The notes beneath the pieces were generated by a model, which made no database searches, was not told the DNA's origin, and worked only from the letters and a program-made list of their open reading frames with translations. A program made the translations under genes and the position numbers. 64,000 nt of DNA, taken from NCBI GenBank assembly GCA_963556145.1, contig OY744471.1, forward strand, positions 1,915,590 through 1,979,589, read 5' to 3'. Below, in pieces: positions 34,801 to 45,845 of the stretch. Within the stretch, counting starts at the first letter, position 1. Each line of letters opens with the position of its first letter. Source of the stretch: Hygrocybe punicea. Lineage: Eukaryota > Basidiomycota > Agaricomycetes > Agaricales > Hygrophoraceae.

Positions 34801-35710
34801 TTGATGTCTGGGGGCAGACGGGATCGCAGCGGCTATTCTCATTAGTGTCGTGAACTACGTGATGCTAGGGTTCGAGTTTCCCGTGGACGGGTTCTATATA
34901 CACAGCTTCGAGATCTGGCTTGCGACCACCGTTGTGTTCTTCGGATCGGGCAACTTGGGGTATACTCTGTTGGAGTACCGCCTGGGCGAGAAGGAATTCG
35001 TGAGTGTTTCTTGCTCGAAGTGTGCTTGGTGCCAAGCGTTACTGTGGATTTTCCTTCTAGTTTCGGGGCCTGCTGGAGAATCTGATGTGGATACCATTCT
35101 TGTGAGTTGTGTAGCTTGTTTTCTGAAGACGACGCGCTGACATGGGCAAATACAGTTTTTTCTTTTTTGGAGGGCTGGGTATCCCGCTTGGTCAAGCTAT
35201 CCTGGCCCATTTGTTCTCGTACAACATTTCCTGGTCTGCGACCAAGAAGGAGGTGGAACAGTCAAATTTTTTCAAGGAAGTGCCCAAGATCCTCAAGAGG
35301 TAGTTGTGTATTATCATGACGATTACTTTCTCATTTACCCCTTACTTTCGCTCCCCTCTTCGTAGATTCTGGTTTCCGTTCGTGGTGTCTGTTGTGATCA
35401 TTGCTGGCATGGTGGTATGCAGCACATCACTCGTCCCGCTTGAGTGGCGCGTGGATGGATCAGGTTGGGCTGTGATTTTCCCCCTCTCGTGAGTCAGGAG
35501 CGCACTCTCCCAGATCCTAACTGACCGTGGTTGACTATTGATCGGACAGTGTCTTGCTCGGGTGCCACATCTTGTTCCCGGTAAGTAGATATCATTATGA
35601 AGAATCCCTCCTTTGTTGCGTCGCCAAGTGGGGCCTTGAGTCAGTTGTACTGATATTCGTTTTTTAAATAGATCGTGCTGAACCCTTGGTTGATGATTTT
35701 TTCATATTAA
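31840..35710 (+). CDS. Family-2 membrane glycosyltransferase (chitin/cellulose-synthase-like)
   Basis: A polytopic GT2 enzyme expected to transfer sugars processively or to a lipid/polysaccharide at a membrane. The start MDYDRYDAFLHHIF at 31840 opens a soluble N-terminal region. A pair of helices follows (LYAPIYNGFAAGLAVFFIGN, then FALFATLPMLYCVGL). The GT2 core contains LPHVTIQMPIYKE, the nucleotide-binding FVNDDGLR, ILLLVDSDTIVPE (DxD) and WSESNVSEDFDVALRLQRRG (conserved ED), with EINRWQKYAYGCNE in the place of the Q/R-x-x-R-W motif. Five or six C-terminal transmembrane segments follow, for example FYIHSFEIWLATTVVFFGSG and FWFPFVVSVVIIAGMVV, ending FPIVLNPWLMIFSY and TAA 35708-35710. More than ten short introns. 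Acceptor and product are not predictable from sequence. Confidence 0.82.
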
Positions 35711-36631
35711 TTTGGGATCCGAAAGGACTTGTACTTGAACACGACTTGGACTTTGAAAAGAACTTTGTTTTTAGATTAGATTGTTCTTGGATCAACGTTG
35801 TTTGGCATTGGACACTTGTCTGGGTATTGCTTCCGGTAGCGTGGACTTTCTGTTGTTCTTTTTTTTTCACTCAGGCCTTACGCCATAGGAACAAATGGAC
35901 ACCGTTTCGGATGTACACTGTCTTGTGTTGATCCTCGGAAGTTAAGTAGTCCCTCGTAATAGAAGGTTGTCAAGACTTCAGTCAACTGATTGAGAGCAAC
36001 TTTATTTCGGAAGAATATACAGATGGAAGAATATATACAGTAAGTATCACTGCATGCGGACGAGGCGTGTCAGTTTGCAGTGAGTGGGTGTACGAATGTT
36101 CTAACAGGGTTGCTCAGATCCAAGATCCAGAAGTATAGTAATCTGTTAACCGTGCTGTGAAGCTGGCGATAAGACAGTTACGCGTATCCCTCGAGCTTGA
36201 GTTCAATTCAACAGTGAGGCGACGAATCTTTGATGGGCAGGAACAAATTACGGTTGTCGAGCGTGGCCAGGTCAGTCGGAAGGCTGATGTATAAAAGGTC
36301 TGGTGGCCACCGGTTTACTGCGTTTACCGATGACATAAGCATGTTCTCACGCTTGCGCAAATGGGCCGGTTACCTTGAGACTTCAACTCTGTATATTGAG
36401 GATTTCACTGTAAATGCAAATGCAATCACCTGGGAGTGGGACACAAACAAGAATTGCTTTGGGTGGGCAAAGCTTTCTGTGGCTTAAAAATGGAAGGAAC
36501 GGCTTCCCCTAAGGAACAATTACAATAAATTCTTCAACACTCATCCTTCAGAAGCTTTAACTCTCAAATGCCATATGTATTCATTATACGATACTTAAGA
36601 GGAAGAAATTTGCTAGTTAGGCATGTTTTTC
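35711..36631. other. Intergenic region, no gene recognised
   Basis: Downstream of the glycosyltransferase and upstream of the Crypton 3' end. A short open frame at 36230-36487 lacks an ATG at its start and resembles no family. Confidence 0.4.
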
Positions 36632-39600
36632 TTAAGTGTATGCTCCAGTGGCGGCCATTACATCCTGCCACCCTGTCCCATTTTTCTTTTGTAAGTATTC
36701 ACAGAACTTCTGAGCAGAAAAGTTGGGCTCATACTTCTCACGCAGGAAGCGGAGAGCAAGCTTGGTGCCCCAGTGGTGTTGGCTTGACAGCTCCTGGACC
36801 AGCTGTATCACCTTCTTGTGGCGGGCATGAGGTGTCTTCAGGTTGGGAAGATTCCGCCTCCATTTTGCTCCCCACCGCTCCTTGAGCTGGCGTGTTGAGA
36901 GATAGCCATCGACGCCATTGGTCCACTCCTCCCAGATTGTGGAAATGCTCGTGACCTCGGGATATATGTAGTGTGGTAGCCAGTCCTCTGCCCGCCACTC
37001 CCAGCTGTGTTTGCACAGGGAGGACTCCAGGTAGGCTTTGACGAGATCATTCCACCTAGTATGTTGCAAATCAGCAATGTGGTCATTGGTGAAAGGTGGC
37101 ATGGGTGAGAGAGGCATGGGGGGTGAGGAGCAGCCAGCTGGGGCCTGTTGAGGGGCACTGAGGGGTGGAGCAGCTAGAGCTGACGGTAGCAGGGGAGAGA
37201 TGTTGAGTCCATATGGTGAGTTTGTGATGTTGATTGTTAACGTAGGCAATTGGCCTGGAGGCAGCAGTGGAGGTGGTGGGTTGGTGATGGCAGCTGGCAA
37301 GCTTTGTGGTGATTCGGCTGAAGCCTGCAACACCAGAGGGGAGAGGACTGAAGCATTTGTTAATAAACTGCTGGCAGATGAAGCCCAAGTGAAGTGTCAG
37401 CTCACCGGTTTTTCCTGCATGATGCCATGACTTCTTTGAACTCATTTGCATATCAAGCAATGCCTTGATTGCTTCAACAGACCGGGTCAAGGATTCCAGC
37501 TGCGTGGCACACTGGGCTGAAGCACGCTGTTGCTCCAGTGTGGCACCTTGGACAAGGCCTCGAAAGGTATGGGCATACTTGTCAGGCAGGTTCTCCAAAG
37601 CAACACAAGCACTTTCCTCAGCGCTTGTGATGACTGTGCTGGAGCTGTGCGTGAAGGAAACAAAGGTAGGGTTGTTGAACGGTGCATATTGTAAGATAGG
37701 TGCTGTTGGATATGACAATGACAGGATGGCCATGTCCTGCAAGATGACTCGACGGAACCACAGGAGTAAGCTGAGGAAATTTTTGAGAGCGTAGTCTCGG
37801 GCATTCGGGTTTGTGGCAGACCGAGCCTCCAGGGCAGCTTGCTCCTGCTCAACCCATGGAAAGATCTCCTTCGTGAGAGTTTCAGGGGGTTCTGGTTGGC
37901 AGCCGACATGTCAGTACCCAGAAGCTTAGCAAGTCAATGAAATAACTCACCGAGAGCATCACGAAGGAGGCGGAAGGACTCAGGCTTGCATGCATTGAAC
38001 ATAGCCGCACCAAGCATTGCATCAACAGGTAGGGCTCGATCATAGCATGGGTGGAAGGACCCTGTGCTATCACTCCATCCACCAAGCACTTTGGTGCCAT
38101 CAATGCTGGCACCATGCACATGGGCAGTCTGCGCTGAAAAGGGACAGGTAGCATGTGTGGATTTTGAGATGGAGATACCAATGGCAGTGTGGATGGTGTT
38201 GACATGGTCACAATGGTCTGTGAAGGACAGTAAATCATGTGTCACTGCATCATTTAAACAAGCACTCACTCTCATAGGTCAAGCAGGACGATGGAGACTT
38301 TCGCGTGGGCCAAAAGACGTGGTACTGATACCACAAGTGCTCCCCATATTGCCCACACTGGGGCACATCAAATTTTGGGGCAAATTCGGGAACAGGTTTG
38401 CAAAGAACATGAAAATGCATGAAGAAGAGGAGCACCAATGCGCCAACCCCACAGAGCTCAGTTACACGGTGACGGAGGGCACCATGCTCATCTACTTGCC
38501 CGGTTTGGTTGTGCTTTGCATTATCAGCCAGTGCCGCCAAAGCCTGAGTGAACATGACAGGGTCATCTTCTCAGCTGGAAGAGAATACAGAGGTGAGACT
38601 CACCAGGACACGGCAACCAGGTGCAATTTCATCAAACAGGATGCTGGTCTGGAAAAGGTTTGACCAGAGCAGCATCTGGGCACTCTCACCCCGAAATGCT
38701 GTCTGACTTGATAGCAGCATCATCGCACGGTCCCAGGCAGCAATGAATAGGCGCTCGGTGCTACTGGCTGTGCTGGTAAGGCACCAGATTGAGCAGTTTT
38801 TGAGCTCATCTATAGTGTATGTGTCTGCAAGTGCATGCACGTCAGTGACCGAAATCCTTGTGAGTCCAAGAGCACGAACCAGATGAGCTCCCTGCTGCCT
38901 TGAGGATCTGAGCCTCATCAGCACGCTTGGGCTCATTGTGCTGCACAGCCTTCTCAAATGCTGTGATGCGACTGTCTGTGTGCAAGCTGATCTGAGCCGA
39001 TTCGTCACTCTTGTATTCATGCTGATGATGAAACCGATGGAATTCGAGTGCCGACACGACTCTCTTGATGTGCGATACACCAACCAAGGAACCGGCAATT
39101 GTCTCATTGCTGCCATGCTTTCTCTGGGTGGCAAAAAAAATATTCAGTCCTAGCATATCACAAGTGTGGTGGGTGCATGCCTACTTTCACTCGTGTGGAT
39201 TCATGTTGGAGGAAGAGTGTGACTTTTGTAGCTGTGACAGGAAAAGCGGGTATAGGGACTTGCGTGGAGTCCTCAGCAGCAATCTCCACTTGCGTATGCT
39301 CCCACCAATCCTGGTAGCTTTTGAGGTGTCTATCATAGGTCTTTTTCGTCTGTTTTCCATTCTGCTCCTGCTGAACCATCTCGAGGCGCAGGCGGTGAGA
39401 ATCATTCTCAAGTATGTCCATTGACCGCTGTGTGTGCGGTGAGATGTTGGAAGCGAGACATGCCACCACTTCATGATGTGATTGGGCAGGTCTCGGTGTA
39501 CTGGTCTCATGTGCCTCCATGGGGCTGTCATCCAAAATAGGTGGTAACGGGATTGGTGAAGGCGAGAACAGGTCAATGGTGTCTCTAACACCATCTTGGC

Positions 39601-39694
39601 CTATCGGGGCATCAAGATGGCGCCGTTTATGCACGAGGGGTGATGGTGGATGCCATACAGGGACTTGTGGTGGCTTAGGGGTGTCAGCTAGCAT
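36632..39694 (-). CDS. Crypton-type tyrosine recombinase with GCR1-like C-terminal domain
   Basis: Cryptons are DNA transposons that move by a tyrosine recombinase; fungal ones often end in a GCR1_C-type DNA-binding domain. From ATG 39694 a Pro/Ser-rich leader leads to a SAM-like core-binding segment (KKTYDRHLKSYQDWWEHTQ). The catalytic region includes GQVDEHGALRHRVTELCGVG (first Arg), a long Ndc10-like middle, HGASIDGTKVLGGWSDSTG and the putative nucleophile in FHPCYDRALPVDAMLG. The expected H-x-x-R motif reads HATC (THATCPFSAQ, near 38140-38165): the second catalytic Arg is a Cys. The C-terminal domain has ISTIWEEWTNGVDGYLSTRQ and WGAKWRRNL, the GCR1_C pattern. It ends at TAA 36632-36634. 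Multiple introns; exact exons not all resolved. The Arg loss suggests an inactive recombinase. Confidence 0.7.
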
Positions 39695-39716
39695 CGAGAT
39701 TCCCTGAATTGACACT

Positions 39717-40330
39717 ACGACTTGGTCAACGATGCGGCTGGGTGAGAAAGGTGAGATTTAAAAAAAACAAGAGGTGAATCAAATGAATAAAACGAACAAA
39801 TGATACGGGAGCCTCAACAAATGGCCGAATGTGAGCAGGGAGCAGTGAGCGTCGGCTGTGAAGTTGGCCGAGGTAATGTCGAGAGGGGGTGTAGTTCCAG
39901 GTGGAAAAACAAGTAGCGGCCAGAAAGTGCTGAAAAAGGGAGGAGTCAGCAACCACTGCAAAAAATGAAGGCAATGGCTTGCGAACTTTGATAAGGGCAA
40001 GTCGTAGCTTCACTGGAAGCGGGCATGGGGCAGAGAGGCTGGGAGGGACGTGTGAGGGGGGCCACTGGCCATCTTTTAAAGGTGATTTTTTACTCTCAAA
40101 AAAGGGCCGGATGGCAGCTTGATGTCGAAACGGGACACTCACCAATTGAGTGATGCGTTCTGAGAAGGGCAGGTTCCCCGAATGGACACAATGAACTCGG
40201 TCAATGATGCGGCTGGGTGAAGAAAGGTGGCGAACAATTTTTTACCATCAAAAAAGGGCCAGAATGTGGAAGGGGACACTCACCAATTGAGAGGTGTGTT
40301 CTGCGTGGCCAAAAGTGGATCAATTTCGGC
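39717..40330. repeat. Diverged direct repeats upstream of the Crypton gene
   Basis: GGTCAA[C/T]GATGCGGCTGGGTG occurs at about 39724 and 40199. A second unit, CAAAAAAGGGCC followed by GGGACACTCACCAATTGAG and GTTCTG, occurs at about 40097-40165 and 40247-40300. The units recur in the same orientation with small indels, suggesting tandem duplication of the element's 5' region. Function unknown. Confidence 0.55.
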
Positions 40331-40987
40331 CAACGATGCTGCTCAGAAGGTGTTGGCGGATACAGGGACCTGGTTGGAGATGCGATCACTCAGATCCAAG
40401 GGGGTGCTGATGCGCTGCAAGGGTGAAAGGGAGGGGGGGGCGAATGTTGAAACTTGAAAGATGTGAGAGAGGGGGCTCAGGCTGGTGTATTAGAGGGCTG
40501 TAGTGTACTGAAATGGCATCAACGCTGGCCAGCAGCTCACTGGCGCATCATGCTGCTTGTGTGTTGCACGAGCAAGGGGAGACGTTGAGAGGCGACGGCG
40601 GGGGGCAATGACGCGAACACGAAGGTTTGCGCTGACAGGTTGAATGGCGGCGGAGTTTGAATATTTCCAATCTCCACGCGGCTGCCATTGCTTACACCTG
40701 TGTATGGCATGTTTTGCGCTGGTGACCCCCAGTTACTGCAACGAGGGGTTACCGGCAAGGTAACCGGGGCCTAGGCCGACCCCAACGTATACTCTATGTA
40801 TCCAAAATGGTCGGTCAGGGTCTTTCTTGCTCAGCATCACATGGTTGTGTGACCATTATCGTGTAATAAATTATTTTGTACCCTATTCGGTGAACCGCAG
40901 GTGGATCACCTTGAGAAGTCAACACCGCAACTTGAATAATTTGAACTTGTAAAATTTCTGCCCCAGTACCCAGTACCACTCAATAAC
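40331..40987. other. Intergenic region, no gene recognised
   Basis: No protein resemblance. It contains the small inverted repeat GGTTACCGGCAAGGTAACC at 40747-40765. Confidence 0.4.
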
Positions 40988-41677
40988 ATGAAGTGCAATC
41001 TCTGTTCCTTTGATTTTTATTCTCTCCCAGAGTTCACTTTCACATGTGGCCGATGTGAAGCCCGTCTTGGAAAGTCCAATGCCGAGATTGTAGCAGTCAA
41101 TGTACGACTATGGCAGAATTTTTAAAAAAGGCTAATATTCTTTTCCAGGCTATCCCTCAGTGCCAGACGTGTGGTTTAATCAGCAATCACATAACAGGAC
41201 AGGTCCTTTGTGCAACACCTGCTGTAAACATTTTCGTAAGCTTTTTCGTAGTCAGGGTCATTCTGTAACTTGCTGAAATTCTCCCAGAAAGTGGAACCGA
41301 TATACCAGCTGTGGTGCTCCAGATCCAAGGAGTAACCCAGATGCTATTTGAAAATCAGGCTAGCAGTGGGGAATTGACTTCACAAATCTTAGACCGTGCT
41401 GACGTCTACCAGCTGAGGGCATCAGGTCCCCGATTAAGTATTCCACAGACACAACCGACAACAGGTACCAGTAACCTTAGCAAGGCCATGGCTGTCAGAG
41501 CTGAGAGAACTGAGATGAGACGTCACAATACAGCTGCCAAAACCACCATTAAAATTACAGCTGGTTTATGGGCAGCCGAACTCGACAAGAAGATGAAAAT
41601 GGTAAAGTCACCATCTTGACATTACATTCTTGATGTATTCTGTTTTTGGTGTAGATATCTCACATTTGGGTTTCGGG
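40988..41677 (+). pseudogene. 5' part of a host-type gene with cysteine pairs, split by three transposons
   Basis: From ATG 40988, exon 1 (to 41101) encodes MKCNLCSFDFYSL then FTFTCGRCEARLGKS, two CxxC pairs. After an intron (41102-41148) exon 2 gives IPQCQTCGLIS and VLCATP, a third CxxC and a further Cys. Later exons (41311-41600) are hydrophilic, with KTTIKITAGLWAAELDKKMK. The pattern of paired cysteines at the N-terminus resembles uncharacterised basidiomycete proteins, possibly those with alpha-kinase domains; that is a weak guess. The next exon starts near 41655 and is cut at 41677 by a fold-back element. The gene resumes at 44368, 47466 and 57246. Stops in the later pieces show it is no longer intact. 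Confidence 0.5.
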
Positions 41678-44359
41678 CACCTGTGAAGCCCACCAAACCC
41701 CTCTACTTAGAGGTTACATCCTATCTGGGTGACACCTCTAACTAGAGGGTTTTTATCATGGCTAAGGCCTCCTTCAATAAATGTTCAATAGCTATAGGGT
41801 ACTTAGAAAATTTTTGACATCTGGCCTCGGACTATAGTGTGTTTCCGGCCCCGCCTCCCACTCACTGTTGTCCAAATCTGGACATCCTAATCTAGGTGTT
41901 TGGCCTTTATCAGAGGATTCTAAATATAGTAACATTGAGGAACAAGGGCGCTGATGGGCTTGGGCTTTCCCGTCACCATTGCCATGGCCCTGCCCATCAC
42001 TCACAGGCATGCGCGCTCGTCATCGTCAACGTTGTGCACGACCATTTCATTCTCCCGCCGTCTTTTCTTGCGGAATCTTTTACATATCATAGATATATTC
42101 TTTTACATACTGTATATAGACTAATATACATGAAAATATGCGAAATAAAAGAGAAATAAAAGAAATAATAATAAATGATACATGGGGCACCGCCGACGAA
42201 AGGGTGGGTACTCACCTTCGCGGAGGCACCGGATTGGGTCTAGGCTTGATGGTGAATGGTGCTGGAGGGTGGGTGGTGAGATGGGTGGACACTGGGGGGC
42301 GGGGAAGGGTCCATGGAGAGGGGGGTGGCGATGGGTGGCGAGGAAGGGGCCGGGAAGCGAGGTGGATGGGGGACAAAGCAAGGGGGTAGGTGGTGGAGGG
42401 CTCCAGGTCCAGTACGAGCGGCGGGAAGGGGTAAGTACGTGGGGGAAAAGCAGGAGGGAGGTGGGTACTCACCTTCACCATTAAGGCCCCCCATGGCCCC
42501 TTTGCATTCCATCATCAATAAAAACAATGGGGACGTCATCTACGACGTCCCCATGGTCCCTGTCGTAAGTTTCGTTGTCCTAATTGGTCCTGCCGTTGAG
42601 TTGCATGAGGGTGGCGACATGGGTGGTTGCGACGGCGATATCTTGACGACACCGCCGCCATTGACGACGCCTTCGTCGTGGGCGACTCTCCACATTGCCC
42701 TCATTGTCTTCGTCACTGTGTGTCCGGTCCGCCACCATTAGTTCCGCTGTTTGAGGTCGTTGGTTGAAAAACGCGGGCGCACTCCTGCGCGGCTTTGAGG
42801 ACGTCCAGGGAGGCATTCTCGGTGCGTATCATCGCCGTCATGCTCCTCGTCCTTGTTTCCGTCGTTGTTGAGGGGGTGGGGAGTGGGAGCGTGGTGGGAG
42901 GCGAGTTGGGTGGTGGGTGGGTGGCGGAAAAGCACATGTGACTGNNNNNNNNNNNNNNNNNNNNNNNNNNNNNNNNNNNNNNNNNNNNNNNNNNNNNNNN
43001 NNNNNNNNNNNNNNNNNNNNNNNNNNNNNNNNNNNNNNNNNNNNTGGTGGGAGGCGAGTTGGGTGGTGGGTGGGTGGCGGAAAAGCACATGTGACTGATC
43101 ATATGGCTTTGAACCTTCCACCACCATCACCCCTCCCATTCACCACGCTCCCACTCCCCACCCCCTCAACAACGACGGAAACAAGGATGAGGAGCATGAC
43201 GGCGATGATACGCACCGAGAACGCCTCCCCGGACGTCCTCAAAGCCGCGCAGGAGTGTGCCCGTGTTTTTCAACCAACGACCTCAAACAGTGGAACTAAT
43301 GGTGGCGGACCGGACACACAGTGACGAAGACAATGAGGGCAATGTGGAGAGTCGCCCACGACGAAGGCGTCGTCAATGGCGGCGGTGTCGTCAAGATATC
43401 GCCGTCGCAACCACCCATGTCGCCACCCTCATGCAACTCGCCGGCAGGACCAATTAGGACAACGAAACTTACGACAGGGACCATGGGGACATCGTAGATG
43501 ACGTCCCCATTGTTTTTATTGATGATGGAATGCAAAGGGGCCGTGGGGGGCCTTAATGGTGAAGGTGAGTACCCACCTCCCTCCTGCTTTTCCCCCACGT
43601 ACTTACCCCTTCCCGCCGCTCGTACTGGACCCGGAGCCCTCCACCACCTACCCCCTTGCTTTGTCCCCCATCCACCTCGCTTCCCGGCCCCTTCCTCGCC
43701 ACCCATCACCACCCCCCTCTCCATGGACCCTTCCCCGCCCCCCAGTGTCCACCCATCTCACCACCCACCCTCCAGCACCATTCACCATCAAGCCTAGACC
43801 CAATCCGGTGCCTCCACGAAGGTGAGTACCCACCCTTTCGTTGGCGGTGCCCCATGTATCATTTATTATTATTTCTTTTATTTCTCTTTTATTTCACATA
43901 TTTTCATGTATATTAGTCTATATACAGTATGTAAAAGAATATATCTATGATATGTAAAAGATTCCACAAGAAAAGACGGCGGGAGAATGAAATGGTCGTG
44001 CACAACGTTGACGATGACGAGTGCGCATGCCTGTGAGTGATGGGCAGGGCCATGGCAATGGTGACGGGAAAGCCCAAGCCCATCAGCGCCCTTGTTCCTC
44101 AATGTTACTATATTTAGAATCCTCTGATAAAGGCCAAACACCTAGATTAGGATGTCCAGATTTGGACAACAGTGAGTGGGAGGCGGGGCCGGAAACACAC
44201 TATAGTCCGAGGCCAGATGTCAAAAATTTTCTAAGTACCCTATAGCTATTGAACATTTATTGAAGGAGGCCTTAGCCATGATAAAAACCCTCTAGTTAGA
44301 GGTGTCACCCAGATAGGATGTAACCTCTAAGTAGAGGGGTTTGGTGGGCTTCACAGGTG
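41678..44359. mobile_element. Second fold-back hAT-like element with 8-bp target duplication
   Basis: Inverted ends begin CACCTGTGAAGCCCACC. They are flanked by the octamer GTTTCGGG at 41670-41677 and 44360-44367. The two arms (41678-42944 and 43045-44359) are near-perfect mirror images. Both the start CACCT and internal modules (GAGGACGTCC..., GGTGAGTACCC...) are shared with the element at 11934-14927, so the two are relatives. There is no transposase; the apparent frames are mirror-image low-complexity sequence. The apex contains a 100-base run of N. Confidence 0.88.
42945..43044. other. Assembly gap (100 N) at the apex of the fold-back element
   Basis: One hundred unknown bases. The 53 bases before it (42892-42944) are identical, in the same orientation, to the 53 bases after it (43045-43097). 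This suggests the flanking contigs overlap rather than leave a real gap. Confidence 0.8.
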
Positions 44360-44367
44360 GTTTCGGG

Positions 44368-44521
44368 TGTCTTTAAATCAATGGACCAGATCAAAACAGC
44401 TTTGGATGATTTGCTTCAGTGAGCAGCAGATGAGCACAGACAATCATTTCCACAAGCCAAGATTCTTCGGTGGTGCATTCAAGTTCTTTCCTTCCATTAG
44501 GCTCAACTTACATCGTATTAT
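44368..44521 (+). pseudogene. Middle fragment of the split host-type gene
   Basis: Continues the reading frame of 41655-41677 after the fold-back element (KSMDQIKTALDDLLQ) and then meets a TGA near 44420 followed by coding-like sequence with another stop. It ends at the TA where the Tc1-like element inserted. Confidence 0.45.
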
Positions 44522-44619
44522 TACAGCAGTTTTGGAAATCCTTGTCATGTGCTGCTTTTTTTTTTTTTTAAATTTGTGTGGCTGAACTCGGAAACTTCGG
44601 TTTGCACTTGAACCTTCGC

Positions 44620-45681
44620 ATGGTTTACAGGCATATCAGCAAGGATCTCAAGGAGCAGGCTCTATGGCTCCTGGAATATAACTACATCCCTGCCGACGTC
44701 AGTGATATATTTGGTGTCTCAGAACGAAGCCCCCAGCACTGGAAGGCAAATCATGCACAGTATGGATCAGTTGTGCCCCCTGCTGTTGCTGTTTGAGGTC
44801 GGCCTCGCATTCTCAATGCTGACATGACACACAATCTATTCACCCTTCTCGAGGAGGGCCCCGAACTGTTCCTCGACGAGATCCAGGAGTGGTTGGCACT
44901 TGCTGACGATACTGGCATCTCTCAATCGACATTACACGAGAACATCCGTGATGCTGGCCTAACTTACAAGTTACTTTGAAAGGCAGCAGCGGAACGAGAT
45001 GAGGATGTGAGGGAGAAGTGGATGGCAGAGATGCTGTTGCATTTTGTGGCGCGTCAGCTCATCATGGTGGATGAGACGAGCAAGGATGACCATACCATCT
45101 ATCGGCACTATGGTCATGCACCTGCTGGCCATCGTGCAACCATCCAGGCCAATTTTGTGAGGGGAGAACGCTACAGTATGGCGGCAGCAATGTCGTTGGA
45201 TGGCTATGAAGTGCTTTCTGTCGTTTCAGGTTCTGTTGATGGGGAAATGTTCTTTGATTTTATTGTGAATGATGTGGTGCATTTGGCCTTTCTGGGTAAC
45301 CCAAAATCTGATCTCTTTCCAGCTGCTGAAGATGAATCCGTACCCTCAAGACAACAGTATTCTTGTTCTTGACAACTGTGCGATACATAAATCAAACGCT
45401 CTGCATGAAGTCATTGAAGCACAGGGCCATCTCCTCGTCTTTCTTCCCCCTTATTCTCCCGACTTCAACCCGATTGAAGAGAGCTTTAGTTGTGGTACGC
45501 ATCACCATTATGAGCTCGATCTATAGGACTAATGTCTTCAACAGTGAAAGTGTGGATCCGTCACAACTGGGCTCGCATACAACATGCTGATTACCCAGAA
45601 ATTGTCCTGCTTGAAGCGGCACATGCTATAACACCGGAGAAAGCAAAGGAATGGTTTATACACTCAGGATATAATGTTTGA
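44620..45681 (+). pseudogene. Tc1/IS630-type DD34E transposase (two stops)
   Basis: The start MVYRHISKDLKEQALWL opens a helix-turn-helix region (DVSDIFGVSERSPQHWKA). After GRPRIL comes a second DNA-binding region (DTGISQSTLHENIRDAGL). The catalytic core has D1 in LIMVDETSKDD, D2 in ILVLDNCAIHKS and E in FNPIEESF, with 34 residues between D2 and E. Two small introns are needed (about 45277-45331, GTGCAT...TTCCAG, and about 45497-45551). In-frame TGA codons at 44794-44796 (before GRPR) and 44977-44979 (before KAAAERDE) break it; each could come from CGA by one C-to-T change. The end is AKEWFIHSGYNV, TGA 45679-45681. Confidence 0.82.
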
Positions 45682-45845
45682 TTCTGTACACTTACAGGTT
45701 GTACTCTTGCCGTCATTCTGTATCACAAAAAATATTATATTTGTTGTTGGTATCTATGCTACTATGAGTCGAATGAGTGGTGATGAAAGATGGTAAGTAT
45801 GTATAAAAGGGGTGGAATGAGAACAGAATGTTGATGAACCAATAC

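Noticed and set aside
42121..43916. Long open frames reading through the N gap
   Set aside because: Same palindrome effect; frames through N have no meaning.
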